Positions 51,832 to 61,844 of a stretch of 64,000 nt of DNA are shown piece after piece (the first letter of the stretch is position 1; each line of letters begins with the position of its first letter). Source of the stretch: Polynucleobacter sp. Latsch14-2 (lineage in GTDB: Bacteria; Pseudomonadota; Gammaproteobacteria; Burkholderiales; Burkholderiaceae); assembly GCF_018881925.1 (NCBI RefSeq), contig NZ_JACVPL010000002.1:186001-250000 (forward strand), given 5' to 3'. The notes under the pieces are model-generated. The model saw only the letters and a program-made list of their open reading frames with translations. It did not search any database and was not told the DNA's origin. The translations under genes and the position numbers were made by a program.

Positions 51832-51850
51832 GAAAGTTCGCCAAAATCCT
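51819..51850 (-). terminator. Terminator-like hairpin after rpsQ
   Basis: There is a perfect 11-base inverted repeat (aggattttggc / gccaaaatcct) with a 10-base loop, 10 bases after the rpsQ stop. The following T run (TGTTTTAC) is modest, so termination may be partial. Confidence 0.7.
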
Positions 51851-51860
51851 TAATATTTAC

Positions 51861-52130
51861 TTAAATACCTTTTGAAGCCTCAACTAAACGGGTCACAACC
51901 CAAGATTTAGTACGTGAAATTGGCTTTGATTCAGCAATTTCAACGGTGTCACCCATCTTGTATGTGCCAGCCTCATCATGAGCATGGTACTTTTTGGACT
52001 GGCCAACATATTTGCCATAAAGCGCGTGCTTAACTTGGCGCTCAACTAGCACAGTCACAGTTTTTTGCATTTTGTCGCTAACAACACGGCCCACTAGGGT
52101 GCGGCGCAAGGGTTTGGCTAATTCTGTCAT
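51861..52130 (-). CDS. rpsQ: Ribosomal protein S17
   Basis: This 89-residue OB-fold protein has [33 protein letters not shown]. It is the last gene of the S10 operon by position and is followed by a hairpin. Confidence 0.98.
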   Translation of the reverse strand: MTELAKPLRRTLVGRVVSDKMQKTVTVLVERQVKHALYGKYVGQSKKYHAHDEAGTYKMGDTVEIAESKPISRTKSWVVTRLVEASKGI

Positions 52131-52142
52131 ATCCCTTTTTCC

Positions 52143-52337
52143 TTATTTCTGTGCAGTTTTTTGGGCAATAAAAGTTTTAACGCGAGCGATGTCGCGCTTA
52201 TTCTTACCCAATTGGCTGGTATTTGTGAGTTGCTGAGTGCCTTTTTGCATACGGAGCTTAAAACCGGTCTTGAGGAGCTCGGTCAACTCTGTATTCAAAG
52301 CATTCAGATCTTTTGATGCTAATTCTGTATTTTTCAT
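52143..52337 (-). CDS. rpmC: Ribosomal protein L29
   Basis: This 64-residue helical protein lies near the exit tunnel. ATG at 52337 ([20 protein letters not shown]) is preferred over 52355, giving the family length and avoiding overlap with rpl[21 protein letters not shown] is the L29 signature. Confidence 0.96.
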   Translation of the reverse strand: MKNTELASKDLNALNTELTELLKTGFKLRMQKGTQQLTNTSQLGKNKRDIARVKTFIAQKTAQK

Positions 52338-52351
52338 AATATCTATTCCGA

Positions 52352-52765
52352 TCAACCCAAGTGGCGAATCACGAAAGTGGTTTGCAATGGCAATTTAGCT
52401 GCGGCAAGCTTAAAAGCCTCGCGAGCCAAAGTTTCATCAACACCATCCATCTCGTACAAAATCTTACCTGGTTGAATTTCAGCTACGTAGTACTCTGGAT
52501 TACCTTTACCGTTACCCATACGGACTTCAGCTGGCTTTTGTGAAATTGGCTTATCTGGGAAAATACGGATCCAGATACGACCACCACGCTTAATATGGCG
52601 AGTCATTGCACGACGTGCTGACTCAATCTGACGAGCAGTCAAACGACCACGGCCAACGGCCTTCAATCCAAAGTCACCAAAAGCTACAGAGCTACCGCGT
52701 GTTGCCACGCCAGTATTTCGTCCTTTTTGTTCCTTACGATACTTGCGACGCTTTGGTTGTAGCAT
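52352..52765 (-). CDS. rplP: Ribosomal protein L16
   Basis: This 137-residue protein near the A site begins [17 protein letters not shown] and has [29 protein letters not shown]. It lies between rpsC and rpmC. Confidence 0.98.
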   Translation of the reverse strand: MLQPKRRKYRKEQKGRNTGVATRGSSVAFGDFGLKAVGRGRLTARQIESARRAMTRHIKRGGRIWIRIFPDKPISQKPAEVRMGNGKGNPEYYVAEIQPGKILYEMDGVDETLAREAFKLAAAKLPLQTTFVIRHLG

Positions 52766-52767
52766 GC

Positions 52768-53589
52768 TTACTCTCCTGACTTCTGCGTTTCAGCACTAGC
52801 GGCTTCAACGGCTTTAGGTGCGCGCTTTACTGTTGGTTTAACAGCAACCAATGGCTTGCTATCAGCCGCTGGTTTACGTGCAGTTGTTTTTCCCGGTGCG
52901 CGACGTGGTTTTTTATCATCTGCTGCTGGCTCTGCAACTACTGCTGGAGCATCAGCACCACGACCCAATGTATCGCCTTTGTATACCCAAACTTTTACAC
53001 CGATGATGCCGTATGTTGTTTCCGCTTCTGATGTTGCGTAATCAATATCAGCCTTCAATGTATGAAGAGGAACGCGACCTTCACGGTACCATTCGCGCCG
53101 AGCAATCTCAGCGCCATTCAAGCGACCTGAAGACATAATCTTGATACCTTGAGCGCCCAAGCGCATTGCATTTTGCATTGCGCGCTTCATCGCACGACGG
53201 AACATAATGCGCTTTTCTAGTTGCTGAGTAATAGAGTCAGCAATCAATTGAGCATCTACCTCTGGTTTACGAATTTCTTCGATATTTACGTGGACGGGAA
53301 CGCCCATACGCTTTTGCAGTTCGCGACGGAGAACTTCAATGTCTTCGCCTTTTTTGCCGATCACAACACCTGGACGCGAGCTATAAATTGTGATGCGTGC
53401 GTTCTTAGCAGGACGCTCAATAATGACTTTACTTACGGATGCATTCTTCAACTTCTTCTTGAGATAGATGCGGACATCTACGTCCTCTTTTAACATCTTC
53501 GCAAAATCAGTATTGTTTGCATACCAACGTGATGTCCAGTTCTTCGTTACCGAGAGTCGGAATCCGGTGGGGTTTATCTTTTGGCCCAT
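52768..53589 (-). CDS. rpsC: Ribosomal protein S3
   Basis: This 273-residue protein lines the mRNA entry tunnel. It has a KH domain ([22 protein letters not shown]) and the S3 C-terminal domain ([24 protein letters not shown]). A basic, Ala/Lys-rich tail of about 55 residues ([20 protein letters not shown]...) makes it longer than the 233-residue E. coli protein. Confidence 0.98.
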   Translation of the reverse strand: MGQKINPTGFRLSVTKNWTSRWYANNTDFAKMLKEDVDVRIYLKKKLKNASVSKVIIERPAKNARITIYSSRPGVVIGKKGEDIEVLRRELQKRMGVPVHVNIEEIRKPEVDAQLIADSITQQLEKRIMFRRAMKRAMQNAMRLGAQGIKIMSSGRLNGAEIARREWYREGRVPLHTLKADIDYATSEAETTYGIIGVKVWVYKGDTLGRGADAPAVVAEPAADDKKPRRAPGKTTARKPAADSKPLVAVKPTVKRAPKAVEAASAETQKSGE

Positions 53590-53597
53590 ATCTTTCC

Positions 53598-53927
53598 TTA
53601 GTTACTCAAGGTCACGCTAATGTGACAAGTTTGTTTTTCAATTTGATTGCCGCGACCTTTAGCGCGCGCTGTGAAGCGCTTCAAAGATGTACCCTTATCA
53701 ACGATTACGGCCGATACCTTGAGTTCATCAATGTCAGCGCCTTTATTGTGCTCAGCATTTGCGATCGCTGATTCAACTACTTTTTTCACAATGAAGGCAG
53801 CTTTTTTGGGGCTGAAATTCAAAATGTTTAATGCGCGAGCAATCGGCAAACCACGAATTTGGTCTGCGACCAAACGTGTCTTTTGCGCTGAAATGCGGGC
53901 GCCTTTGTGAATAGCTTTAACTTCCAT
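53598..53927 (-). CDS. rplV: Ribosomal protein L22
   Basis: This protein of 109-111 residues has its tip in the exit tunnel. Three ATG codons run in tandem; AAGGGG touches the first, so the third (53927, [18 protein letters not shown]) has the best spacing. [16 protein letters not shown] and the basic tip [20 protein letters not shown] are diagnostic. Confidence 0.96.
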   Translation of the reverse strand: MEVKAIHKGARISAQKTRLVADQIRGLPIARALNILNFSPKKAAFIVKKVVESAIANAEHNKGADIDELKVSAVIVDKGTSLKRFTARAKGRGNQIEKQTCHISVTLSN

Positions 53928-53937
53928 CATCATCCCC

Positions 53938-54216
53938 TTACTTCTTCGTTACTTTCTTGTCAGCAGCGTGACCTTTGAAAGTACGGGTCAAGGCAAATTC
54001 GCCTAACTTATGACCCACCATGTTTTCTGATACATATACCGGAACGTGTTGACGACCGTTGTGCACTGCAATTGTCAGACCAATAAAGTCCGGAAGAATT
54101 GTTGAACGGCGTGACCAAGTTTTAATCGGCTTTTTGTCTTTGTTGGCTTGTGCGACTTCAACTTTATTTACCAAGCTGGCTTCGCAAAATGGGCCTTTTT
54201 TAGCTGAACGTGTCAT
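53938..54216 (-). CDS. rpsS: Ribosomal protein S19
   Basis: This 92-residue head protein begins [20 protein letters not shown] and has [19 protein letters not shown] and [20 protein letters not shown]. It lies between rplB and rplV. Confidence 0.98.
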   Translation of the reverse strand: MTRSAKKGPFCEASLVNKVEVAQANKDKKPIKTWSRRSTILPDFIGLTIAVHNGRQHVPVYVSENMVGHKLGEFALTRTFKGHAADKKVTKK

Positions 54217-54236
54217 ATCTATTTTTCCTTAATCGC

Positions 54237-55067
54237 TTAGCGCTTCTGACGGCGTTGAACGATCATCGATGTTGTACGTTTGTTACGACGTGTACGATAA
54301 CCTTTGGTTGGTGTGCCCCATGGAGATACAGGTACGCGGCCTTCGCCAGTCTTACCTTCACCACCACCGTGTGGGTGATCTACTGGGTTCATTGCCACAC
54401 CGCGAACGGTTGGGCGAATACCACGCCAGCGATTTGCACCAGCCTTACCAATAACACGTAAGCTATGCTCTTCGTTTCCTACTTCACCGATCGTTGCACG
54501 GCAGTCGATCAAAATACGGCGAACTTCACCTGAGCGCAAACGAACCTGAGCGTATACACCCTCACGAGCCAACAGCACTGCTGAACCACCAGCAGAACGA
54601 GCAATTTGCGCACCCTTACCAGGCAACATCTCTACGCAGTGAATCGTGCTACCAACTGGAATGTTACGAATTGGCAAATTGTTTCCGGATTTGATTGGCG
54701 CTTCCGAACCACTCATTAATTGCTGGCCAACAGTCATGCCTTTTGCGGCAAGAATATAGCGGCGCTCACCATCAGCAAATACAATTAATGCAATATTTGC
54801 ACTGCGGTTTGGATCGTATTCCAAGCGTTCAACTTTTGCTGGAATACCATCTTTATCGTTGCGTTTGAAATCAACAACACGATAGTGATGCTTATGACCA
54901 CCACCCTTATGACGGGTTGTGATATGACCATTATTATTACGCCCAGCTTTTTGGAACTGTGGCTCTACCAAAGCTGCGAAAGGTTTACCTTTGTGCAGAT
55001 CAGGATTTACCACCTTGACCATTGAGCGACGACCTGGTGAGGTCGGTTTTGTTTTCATCAAAGGCAT
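54237..55067 (-). CDS. rplB: Ribosomal protein L2
   Basis: This 276-residue protein is needed for peptidyl-transferase-centre assembly. [22 protein letters not shown] and [19 protein letters not shown], which holds the conserved histidine, are present. Confidence 0.99.
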   Translation of the reverse strand: MPLMKTKPTSPGRRSMVKVVNPDLHKGKPFAALVEPQFQKAGRNNNGHITTRHKGGGHKHHYRVVDFKRNDKDGIPAKVERLEYDPNRSANIALIVFADGERRYILAAKGMTVGQQLMSGSEAPIKSGNNLPIRNIPVGSTIHCVEMLPGKGAQIARSAGGSAVLLAREGVYAQVRLRSGEVRRILIDCRATIGEVGNEEHSLRVIGKAGANRWRGIRPTVRGVAMNPVDHPHGGGEGKTGEGRVPVSPWGTPTKGYRTRRNKRTTSMIVQRRQKR

Positions 55068-55069
55068 GA

Positions 55070-55384
55070 TTAATTCGCCTCCGCTTCAAAGTTAATTTCT
55101 TGACCTGGTTTCAAGCTTACGTAGGCCTTCTTAGTATGGTCACGACGACCTTCAAAACGGCCATAGCGCTTTGGCTTACCTTTTTGATTTACGATTTGAA
55201 CAGAGTCAACTTGCACTTTGAAGAGCAATTCAACTGCTTGTTTTACATCGCTCTTATTGGCGTCGCGAGTTACCTGGAAAACTACTTGTTCGTTTTTCTC
55301 CGCAACCATAGTGGCTTTTTCAGAGATCACCGGTCCAAGCAGAACCTTCATCAAGTTGTGATCGTTTTTACGGACTTGGCTCAT
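55070..55384 (-). CDS. rplW: Ribosomal protein L23
   Basis: This 104-residue protein forms the docking site at the exit tunnel for trigger factor and [28 protein letters not shown] and [20 protein letters not shown] are typical. It overlaps rplD by four bases. Confidence 0.98.
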   Translation of the reverse strand: MSQVRKNDHNLMKVLLGPVISEKATMVAEKNEQVVFQVTRDANKSDVKQAVELLFKVQVDSVQIVNQKGKPKRYGRFEGRRDHTKKAYVSLKPGQEINFEAEAN

Positions 55385-56001
55385 TTAAGCAACTCCTCAA
55401 TTTTTGCAATCGCTGATTTGCTGACCAATACTTTTTTGTATTGAACCAATGCCAATGGATCGGCGTGCTGTGGCTCACAAACTGCAACTTTATGTAAGTT
55501 GCGTGATGCCAAGTACAAATTCTCACTAACCTGATCAACAATGATCAAGACTGAATCTAAGCCCATAGCTTTAACTTTGTCAGCTAATTCTTTAGTCTTA
55601 GGAGCTTCGAGATTAAATTGATCAACAACATTTAAACGACCTTCGCGTGCTAACTGAGACAAAATTGATCTCATACCAGCGCGGTACATTTTCTTGTTAA
55701 CTTTTTGGCTGAAATTCTCTTCCGGAGAATTTGGGAATATACGACCGCCTCCACGCCACAGCGGAGATGAACTCATACCAGCACGAGCACGACCAGTACC
55801 TTTTTGACGCCAAGGTTTTTTGGTTGTGTGCTTAACTTGCTCACGGTCTTTTTGTGCACGGTTACCGCTACGCGCATTTGCTTGATACGCCACCACAACT
55901 TGGTGTATCAATGCCTCGTTATATTCGCGTTCGAATACTTCTGGCGAGGCTTGAATGCCAGCGCCTAAAGTTCCGTTGTCCTGGAGAAGCTTAAGTTCCA
56001 T
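55381..56001 (-). CDS. rplD: Ribosomal protein L4
   Basis: This 206-residue protein has the loop [25 protein letters not shown] that reaches into the exit tunnel. In E. coli L4 represses the S10 operon through a leader upstream of rpsJ; here the likely promoter is downstream of rpsJ. Confidence 0.98.
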   Translation of the reverse strand: MELKLLQDNGTLGAGIQASPEVFEREYNEALIHQVVVAYQANARSGNRAQKDREQVKHTTKKPWRQKGTGRARAGMSSSPLWRGGGRIFPNSPEENFSQKVNKKMYRAGMRSILSQLAREGRLNVVDQFNLEAPKTKELADKVKAMGLDSVLIIVDQVSENLYLASRNLHKVAVCEPQHADPLALVQYKKVLVSKSAIAKIEELLK

Positions 56002-56012
56002 ATTCGCTCTCC

Positions 56013-56675
56013 TTATTTCTTCTTCAGCGGTGTCTTCACCGCTGGAGTAACAATAACTTTACCGCCTGGGGCGCCTGGAATAGCGCCTTTAACCATGATG
56101 AGATTACGTTCTGCATCAATGCGTGCGATGACTAAATTTTGTACAGTACGTGTATCGTCACCAAGGTGGCCAGTCATGCGCTTACCTGGGAAAACACGTC
56201 CTGGATCTTGTGCCATACCGATCGAACCTGGCACGTTATGTGAACGTGAGTTACCGTGAGATGCACGGCCAGATTTGAAGTGGTGACGTTTAATAGTACC
56301 GGCGTAGCCTTTACCAATTGTTACGCCTTGTACATCCACTTTTTGACCAGCAGTAAATGCAGTTTCCGCAGGAATTACTTGTCCTGGTGTCATTTCTGCA
56401 ATTTTTGCTGCGTCTAATTGGAATTCATTGAGACCGTTACCAGCCATAACACCCGCTTTAGCAAAGTGCCCAGCCATTGATTTGGTAACGCGTGTAGCTC
56501 TACGGGTGCCATGTGCCAACTGGATAGCGTTATAGCCATCAGTAGCCTGGGTCTTGATTTGAGCAACCCTGTTATCGCTCACGTCGATTACGGTTACAGG
56601 AATTGCTTCCCCTTCATCCGTAAAAAGACGGGTCATGCCGATCTTGCGACCGATTAAGCCTAAGCTCATATTCAT
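56013..56675 (-). CDS. rplC: Ribosomal protein L3
   Basis: This 220-residue assembly initiator has [27 protein letters not shown] and the central [34 protein letters not shown]. Two starts (56675 or 56669) are possible. A promoter and terminator lie between it and rpsJ. Confidence 0.98.
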   Translation of the reverse strand: MNMSLGLIGRKIGMTRLFTDEGEAIPVTVIDVSDNRVAQIKTQATDGYNAIQLAHGTRRATRVTKSMAGHFAKAGVMAGNGLNEFQLDAAKIAEMTPGQVIPAETAFTAGQKVDVQGVTIGKGYAGTIKRHHFKSGRASHGNSRSHNVPGSIGMAQDPGRVFPGKRMTGHLGDDTRTVQNLVIARIDAERNLIMVKGAIPGAPGGKVIVTPAVKTPLKKK

Positions 56676-56682
56676 GCTCCAC

Positions 56683-56702
56683 GCCGACTTCGATTGGTCG
56701 GC
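56683..56702 (-). promoter_or_regulatory. Leader stem-loop just ahead of rplC
   Basis: A 6-base inverted repeat (gccgac / gtcggc, 8-base loop) ends three bases before the GGAG of rplC. It could affect ribosome access. Weak evidence. Confidence 0.3.
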
Positions 56703-56814
56703 AAAATTTAATTTAAGTGATTTACAAGTAAAAATACTTCTAAATCAATAACTTACAACGTTTTTAGTGCTAATAAAACCCAAATTTCGTTCAAATAATT
56801 GAGCGAAGCCTTAG

Positions 56815-56843
56815 ATTCTATCCCGAAAAATCAGTCTTGGCAA
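56815..56843 (-). promoter_or_regulatory. rplC: Sigma70 promoter driving rplC and the S10 genes
   Basis: On the minus strand TTGCCA (56843-56838), a 17-base spacer and TAGAAT (56820-56815), each 5 of 6. The -35 sits at the loop / 3'-arm edge of the rpsJ terminator. A leader of about 130 bases would precede rplC. Confidence 0.72.
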
Positions 56844-56855
56844 GCGCTAAGACTG
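56832..56855 (-). terminator. Rho-independent terminator after rpsJ
   Basis: A 7-base stem (cagtctt / aagactg) with a 10-base loop, followed on the minus strand by ATTTTT. It lies 11 bases after the rpsJ stop. Confidence 0.7.
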
Positions 56856-56866
56856 GGTATTCCAGA

Positions 56867-57178
56867 TTACTGCAACTTAATTTCTACATCCACACCAGCT
56901 GGAAGATCTAACTTCATCAAGGCATCTACTGTTTTTTCCGTAGGATCAACAATATCCATCAAACGGAGATGGGTGCGGATCTCTAACTGATCACGAGATG
57001 TCTTATTCACGTGCGGTGAGCGCAAGATATCAAAGCGCTCAATACGAGTTGGCAAAGGCACTGGACCCTTAACAACTGCGCCAGTACGCTTAGCTGTATC
57101 TACGATTTCAGCAGCGGACTGGTCGATCAAGCGGTAATCAAATGCTTTAAGGCGAATACGAATTTTTTGGTTTTGCAT
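56867..57178 (-). CDS. rpsJ: Ribosomal protein S10
   Basis: This 103-residue head protein, also NusE in antitermination, has [61 protein letters not shown]. By position it closes the rpsL-rpsG-fusA-tuf-rpsJ run, since a terminator and a new promoter follow it. Confidence 0.98.
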   Translation of the reverse strand: MQNQKIRIRLKAFDYRLIDQSAAEIVDTAKRTGAVVKGPVPLPTRIERFDILRSPHVNKTSRDQLEIRTHLRLMDIVDPTEKTVDALMKLDLPAGVDVEIKLQ

Positions 57179-57229
57179 ATTAATTCCAAAGAGCGTTGTG
57201 GTGCTGCCACGTTATACATCTAAAGAGCA

Positions 57230-57258
57230 CGATGACATCTGCAGCACAGATGTCATCG
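57230..57258 (-). promoter_or_regulatory. Long hairpin between tuf and rpsJ
   Basis: A perfect 12-base inverted repeat (cgatgacatctg / cagatgtcatcg) with a 5-base loop lies 35 bases after the tuf stop. There is no strong T run, so it may be an attenuator, a processing site or an RNA stabiliser rather than a full terminator. Confidence 0.6.
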
Positions 57259-57293
57259 GTTAGCAAACCGCTAAATATTATTACTAAAACTAC

Positions 57294-58484
57294 TTAAGCC
57301 AAAACCTTGCTAACCACTCCGGAGCCAACAGTGCGGCCACCTTCACGGATCGCAAAACGCAAACCTTCATCCATCGCGATTGGTGCGATGAGTTTGACGG
57401 TAATTTCTACGTTATCGCCTGGCATAACCATTTCTTTATCTTTTGGCAACTCGATCGAACCGGTTACGTCCGTTGTACGGAAGTAGAACTGTGGACGATA
57501 GTTGTTAAAGAATGGAGTGTGACGACCACCTTCATCTTTACCCAAGATATAAACTTGAGCTGTAAAGTGAGTATGTGGAGTGATTGAGCCTGGCTTAGCC
57601 AATACTTGACCACGTTCAACTTCTTCACGTTTTGTACCGCGCAATAAGATACCAACGTTATCGCCTGCTTGACCTTGGTCGAGCAATTTGCGGAACATTT
57701 CAACGCCAGTACAAGTTGTCTTAAGGGTTGGTTTGATACCAATGATTTCAATCTCTTCGCCAACCTTAACAATACCGCGCTCGATACGACCAGTCACTAC
57801 AGTACCGCGACCAGAGATAGAGAACACATCTTCTACTGGCATCAAGAAGGCACCGTCAACAGCGCGATCTGGAGTAGGAATAAAAGTATCTAAAGCTTCA
57901 GCCAATTTCATAATGGCTTGCTCACCCAATTCGCCTTTGTCGCCGTCAAGGGCTAACTTAGCAGAACCATGGATGATTGGTGTGTCATCACCAGGAAATT
58001 CATATTTAGTTAGAAGCTCACGAACTTCCATTTCAACGAGTTCTAACAATTCAGCGTCATCAACCATGTCGCATTTGTTCAAGAAAACGATGATGTATGG
58101 AACGCCTACTTGGCGCGCCAAGAGGATGTGCTCACGAGTTTGTGGCATTGGGCCGTCAGCAGCAGACACCACCAAGATAGCGCCGTCCATTTGGGCAGCA
58201 CCAGTAATCATGTTCTTAACGTAGTCAGCATGTCCTGGGCAATCAACGTGAGCGTAGTGACGATTTGCTGTCTCATACTCAACGTGCGCTGTATTAATCG
58301 TAATACCACGTGCTTTTTCTTCAGGAGCAGCATCGATCTGATCGTATGCTTTTGCTTCGCCACCAAATGCTTTTGAGAGCACGGTTGCAATCGCTGCTGT
58401 TAATGTGGTCTTACCGTGGTCAACGTGACCAATGGTGCCTACGTTTACGTGCGGTTTTGTCCGCTCAAACTTTTCTTTTGCCAT
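57294..58484 (-). CDS. tuf: Elongation factor Tu
   Basis: This 396-residue GTPase delivers aminoacyl-tRNA. G1 is [10 protein letters not shown]3 is [12 protein letters not shown] and G4 is NKCD. Domains two and three are complete. Betaproteobacteria often have a second tuf near secE-nusG; only one is in this window. Confidence 0.99.
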   Translation of the reverse strand: MAKEKFERTKPHVNVGTIGHVDHGKTTLTAAIATVLSKAFGGEAKAYDQIDAAPEEKARGITINTAHVEYETANRHYAHVDCPGHADYVKNMITGAAQMDGAILVVSAADGPMPQTREHILLARQVGVPYIIVFLNKCDMVDDAELLELVEMEVRELLTKYEFPGDDTPIIHGSAKLALDGDKGELGEQAIMKLAEALDTFIPTPDRAVDGAFLMPVEDVFSISGRGTVVTGRIERGIVKVGEEIEIIGIKPTLKTTCTGVEMFRKLLDQGQAGDNVGILLRGTKREEVERGQVLAKPGSITPHTHFTAQVYILGKDEGGRHTPFFNNYRPQFYFRTTDVTGSIELPKDKEMVMPGDNVEITVKLIAPIAMDEGLRFAIREGGRTVGSGVVSKVLA

Positions 58485-58534
58485 TTTTTGTCTGCCTTCT
58501 TTAGCTAGTCAATATTCAAAATAATGTGGATAAA

Positions 58535-60637
58535 TTACTTCGCTTTAGCAGCCATAACTGCTTCAGCAACGTTCTTAGGTGCTTCGGAATAATGCTTAAA
58601 CTCCATGGTGTAGGTAGCACGACCTTGGGTCAACGAGCGCAAGCCAGTTGAGTAACCAAACATCTCTGCCAATGGCACTTCAGCACGAACGATCTTGCCG
58701 CCGCCTGGAATGTCATCCATACCTTGCAAAATACCGCGACGTGATGAGAGGTCACCCATTACGTTACCCATGAAATCTTCAGGCGTTTCTACTTCAACAG
58801 CCATCATTGGCTCAAGCAATACTGGAGATGCTTTGCGCATTCCGTCTTTGAATGCCATCGAACCAGCCATCTTAAATGCGTTTTCGTTGGAGTCAACATC
58901 ATGGTATGAACCAAAGAACAGTGTCGCCTTAATATCCACCACTGGATAGCCTGCCAAAACACCTGAGTTCAAAGTTTCGCGAATACCTTTTTCTACAGCA
59001 GGGATGTATTCACGAGGAACCACACCGCCTTTGATCGCGTCGATAAATTCAAAGCCCTTACCGGGAGCTTGTGGCTCAAGCTTCAAGACTACGTGACCAT
59101 ATTGACCACGTCCACCAGATTGCTTAACAAACTTACCCTCAATCTCTTCGCATACTTTACGAATAGTTTCGCGGTACGCAACCTGTGGCTTACCAACAGT
59201 AGCTTCGACGCTAAACTCACGCTTCATACGGTCAACCAAAATTTCCAAATGGAGCTCGCCCATACCAGAAATAATAGTTTGGCCTGATTCTTCATCAGTC
59301 TTAACGCGGAAAGAAGGATCTTCTTGTGCCAAACGATTCAAAGCAAGGCCCATTTTTTCTTGGTCAGCTTTTGTTTTTGGCTCTACTGCCTGTGAGATTA
59401 CTGGCTCTGGGAATACCATGCGCTCTAAAATCACGATGCTATCTGGATCACATAAAGTTTCGCCAGTAGTTGCATCCTTCAGTCCAACTGCCGCTGCGAT
59501 ATCGCCTGCATAAACTTCTTTAATTTCTTCACGTTGGTTTGCATGCATCTGCAACAAACGACCAACGCGTTCTTTCTTACCCTTGATAGGGTTATAGATA
59601 GTGTCGCCTGATTTCATTACGCCAGAGTAAACGCGGAAGAAGATCAGTTGACCGACAAATGGGTCAGTCATAATTTTGAATGCCAATGCTGAAAACTTCT
59701 CAGCGTCATCGGCTTTACGTGTTGTAGGTGTGCCATCTTCCAATTCACAAGGAACTGGTGGAACATCTAAAGGTGATGGCAACAACTCAACCACCGCATC
59801 CAACATCGCCTGAACACCCTTGTTTTTGAAAGCGGTTCCGCACATCATTGGAATGATTTCGTTAGCAATCGTACGTTGACGCAAAGCAGCCTTAATTTCT
59901 TCTTCGGTCAGAGCTTCGCCACCAAGATACTTTTCCATCAACTCTTCAGAGCTTTCGGCGGCTGCTTCAACCATCTTCTCGCGCCACTCTTCTGCTGACG
60001 CCTGCAATTCAGCAGGAATTTCTTCGTAGCTAAATTTAGTACCTTGTGAAGCCTCATCCCAGTAGATGGCTTTCATTTTGACCAAATCCACAACGCCTTT
60101 GAAATTTTCTTCTGCGCCAATCGGAATTTGAATCAAGATAGGATTTGCTTTTAAACGTAACTTCATCTGGTCATAGACCTTGAAGAAATTAGCGCCTGTG
60201 CGGTCCATCTTGTTTACGAAAGCTAAACGGGGCACTTGGTACTTATTTGCTTGACGCCAAACAGTCTCAGACTGTGGCTGCACACCACCTACTGCACAGT
60301 AAACCATGCAAGCACCATCGAGAACGCGCATTGAACGTTCAACTTCAATAGTGAAGTCTACGTGTCCTGGGGTGTCAATAATATTGATACGATGTTCGGC
60401 AAAATTACCGGCCATACCCTTCCAGAAGGTGGTAGTAGCGGCAGAAGTAATCGTGATACCACGCTCTTGCTCTTGCTCCATCCAGTCCATGGTAGCTGCG
60501 CCATCATGCACTTCACCAATTTTGTGATTAACACCGGTGTAGAACAAAACGCGTTCTGTAGTTGTTGTTTTGCCTGCGTCAATATGCGCAGAGATACCAA
60601 TATTGCGATATCTGTCGATTGGGGTTTTACGTGCCAC
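58535..60637 (-). CDS. fusA: Elongation factor G
   Basis: This 700-residue GTPase drives translocation. G1 is [10 protein letters not shown]3 is DTPGHVDF and G4 is NKMD. Domain IV ([16 protein letters not shown]) and domain V are intact. It lies between rpsG and tuf. Confidence 0.99.
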   Translation of the reverse strand: MARKTPIDRYRNIGISAHIDAGKTTTTERVLFYTGVNHKIGEVHDGAATMDWMEQEQERGITITSAATTTFWKGMAGNFAEHRINIIDTPGHVDFTIEVERSMRVLDGACMVYCAVGGVQPQSETVWRQANKYQVPRLAFVNKMDRTGANFFKVYDQMKLRLKANPILIQIPIGAEENFKGVVDLVKMKAIYWDEASQGTKFSYEEIPAELQASAEEWREKMVEAAAESSEELMEKYLGGEALTEEEIKAALRQRTIANEIIPMMCGTAFKNKGVQAMLDAVVELLPSPLDVPPVPCELEDGTPTTRKADDAEKFSALAFKIMTDPFVGQLIFFRVYSGVMKSGDTIYNPIKGKKERVGRLLQMHANQREEIKEVYAGDIAAAVGLKDATTGETLCDPDSIVILERMVFPEPVISQAVEPKTKADQEKMGLALNRLAQEDPSFRVKTDEESGQTIISGMGELHLEILVDRMKREFSVEATVGKPQVAYRETIRKVCEEIEGKFVKQSGGRGQYGHVVLKLEPQAPGKGFEFIDAIKGGVVPREYIPAVEKGIRETLNSGVLAGYPVVDIKATLFFGSYHDVDSNENAFKMAGSMAFKDGMRKASPVLLEPMMAVEVETPEDFMGNVMGDLSSRRGILQGMDDIPGGGKIVRAEVPLAEMFGYSTGLRSLTQGRATYTMEFKHYSEAPKNVAEAVMAAKAK

Positions 60638-60664
60638 TGTTGGTGCCTTTTCTTTGCTATTTGA

Positions 60665-61135
60665 TTAGAAGCGGAAATGTGAGAAAGCTTTATTAGCTTC
60701 CGCCATACGGTGAACTTCTTCACGCTTCTTCATTGCGCCGCCACGACCTTCAGCAGCTTCTAATAATTCGTTGGCTAAACGTTGGGCCATAGATTTTTCG
60801 CCACGCTTTTTAGCGGCTTCGCGCACCCAGCGCATTGCCAAAGCAGAGCGGCGTGATGGGCGAACCTCAACAGGAACCTGATAGTTAGCACCACCAACAC
60901 GACGACTCTTCACCTCAACCATTGGTTTAACGTTGCCCATGGCTGTTGAGAAAACTTCGAGCGGCTCTTTGTTTGCTTTTTTCTCGATATGATCAAAGGC
61001 ACCATAAACGATACGCTCTGCAACCGATTTTTTGCCGTCCAACATGAGGACGTTCATGAATTTTGCTACTTCTACATTGCCGAATTTTGGATCAGGCAGG
61101 ATTTCCCGTTTGGGAACTTCGCGACGACGTGGCAT
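60665..61135 (-). CDS. rpsG: Ribosomal protein S7
   Basis: This 156-residue head protein begins [20 protein letters not shown] and has [23 protein letters not shown]. In E. coli S7 represses the str operon by binding between rpsL and rpsG; here that gap is 151 bases and could hold such a site. Confidence 0.98.
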   Translation of the reverse strand: MPRRREVPKREILPDPKFGNVEVAKFMNVLMLDGKKSVAERIVYGAFDHIEKKANKEPLEVFSTAMGNVKPMVEVKSRRVGGANYQVPVEVRPSRRSALAMRWVREAAKKRGEKSMAQRLANELLEAAEGRGGAMKKREEVHRMAEANKAFSHFRF

Positions 61136-61286
61136 AGCTACTCCTTCAGTTCAGTTAGGGGTGGCCCACATGGATCACCCGCTCCGGTTGCCCTACTATC
61201 TAAGAAAGTTTCTTAGACGGAACAACCACTTACTTGTCTTTTTAGTCTGACAAACAATGACTTACTACAAAAACTCTAGCTACGAA

Positions 61287-61667
61287 TTAAGCAGCTTTCT
61301 TAGCGCGCTTAGCACCGTACTTAGAACGTGATTGCTTGCGGTCTTTAACACCTTGCAAGTCAAGTGAGCCACGTACGATGTGGTAACGAACACCTGGCAA
61401 ATCCTTTACACGACCACCGCGGATCAATACTACCGAGTGTTCCTGGAGGTTATGGCCTTCACCGCCAATGTATGAAATAACTTCAAAACCATTGGTTAAG
61501 CGAACTTTTGCTACCTTACGCAGCGCAGAGTTAGGCTTTTTAGGAGTTGTTGTGTATACACGTGTGCATACACCACGACGCTGCGGGCTGTTTTGCAGCG
61601 CAGGGCTCTTGCTTTTAACGGTCAGCCGACTTCTTGGCTTGCGTAATAATTGATTAATTGTTGGCAT
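61287..61667 (-). CDS. rpsL: Ribosomal protein S12
   Basis: This 126-residue decoding-centre protein has [22 protein letters not shown] and [13 protein letters not shown]. The two lysines whose change gives streptomycin resistance elsewhere (PKKPNSA and GGRVKDLPG) are wild type. It is the first gene of the str operon, with a promoter just upstream. Confidence 0.99.
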   Translation of the reverse strand: MPTINQLLRKPRSRLTVKSKSPALQNSPQRRGVCTRVYTTTPKKPNSALRKVAKVRLTNGFEVISYIGGEGHNLQEHSVVLIRGGRVKDLPGVRYHIVRGSLDLQGVKDRKQSRSKYGAKRAKKAA

Positions 61668-61771
61668 AAAATAGCTCGGTTAGTACTTCTTTGTTGCTTT
61701 CTTCAAGAAAATCAATGACTTAGATAATTTCTAGGTCAAAAAGACCCTCTTCTGAATCAGTAGAACTCAGC

Positions 61772-61800
61772 ATTCTAGCTTGGCCAGCCTTTTCCGTCAA
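61772..61800 (-). promoter_or_regulatory. rpsL: Sigma70 promoter of the str operon
   Basis: On the minus strand TTGACG (61800-61795), a 17-base spacer and TAGAAT (61777-61772), each 5 of 6. The -35 lies at the loop / 3'-arm edge of the rpoC hairpin. It would start transcription near 61765, about 98 bases before rpsL. Confidence 0.75.
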
Positions 61801-61823
61801 CCTAATGGGGAAAAAGCTGGCCA
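61781..61823 (-). terminator. Long stem-loop between rpoC and rpsL
   Basis: Fifteen-base arms (61781-61795 and 61809-61823) pair at 14 of 15 positions with a 13-base loop, 21 bases after the rpoC stop. The one mismatch becomes a G-U pair in the minus-strand RNA, so the stem is complete only in the sense transcript. There is no T run, so it may be a weak terminator or an RNA 3'-end stabiliser. Confidence 0.6.
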
Positions 61824-61844
61824 TTTCTAGCCAAAAACACCAAA

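Noticed and set aside
57669..58504. Antisense frames opposite tuf, one of 178 codons
   Set aside because: The codon bias of tuf keeps the opposite strand open; no start signals or protein motifs are present.
61200..61216. Palindrome ctaagaaagtttcttag between rpsL and rpsG
   Set aside because: Short, AT-rich and with a one-base centre, so it cannot form a useful hairpin. It may be a protein site, but nothing supports that.
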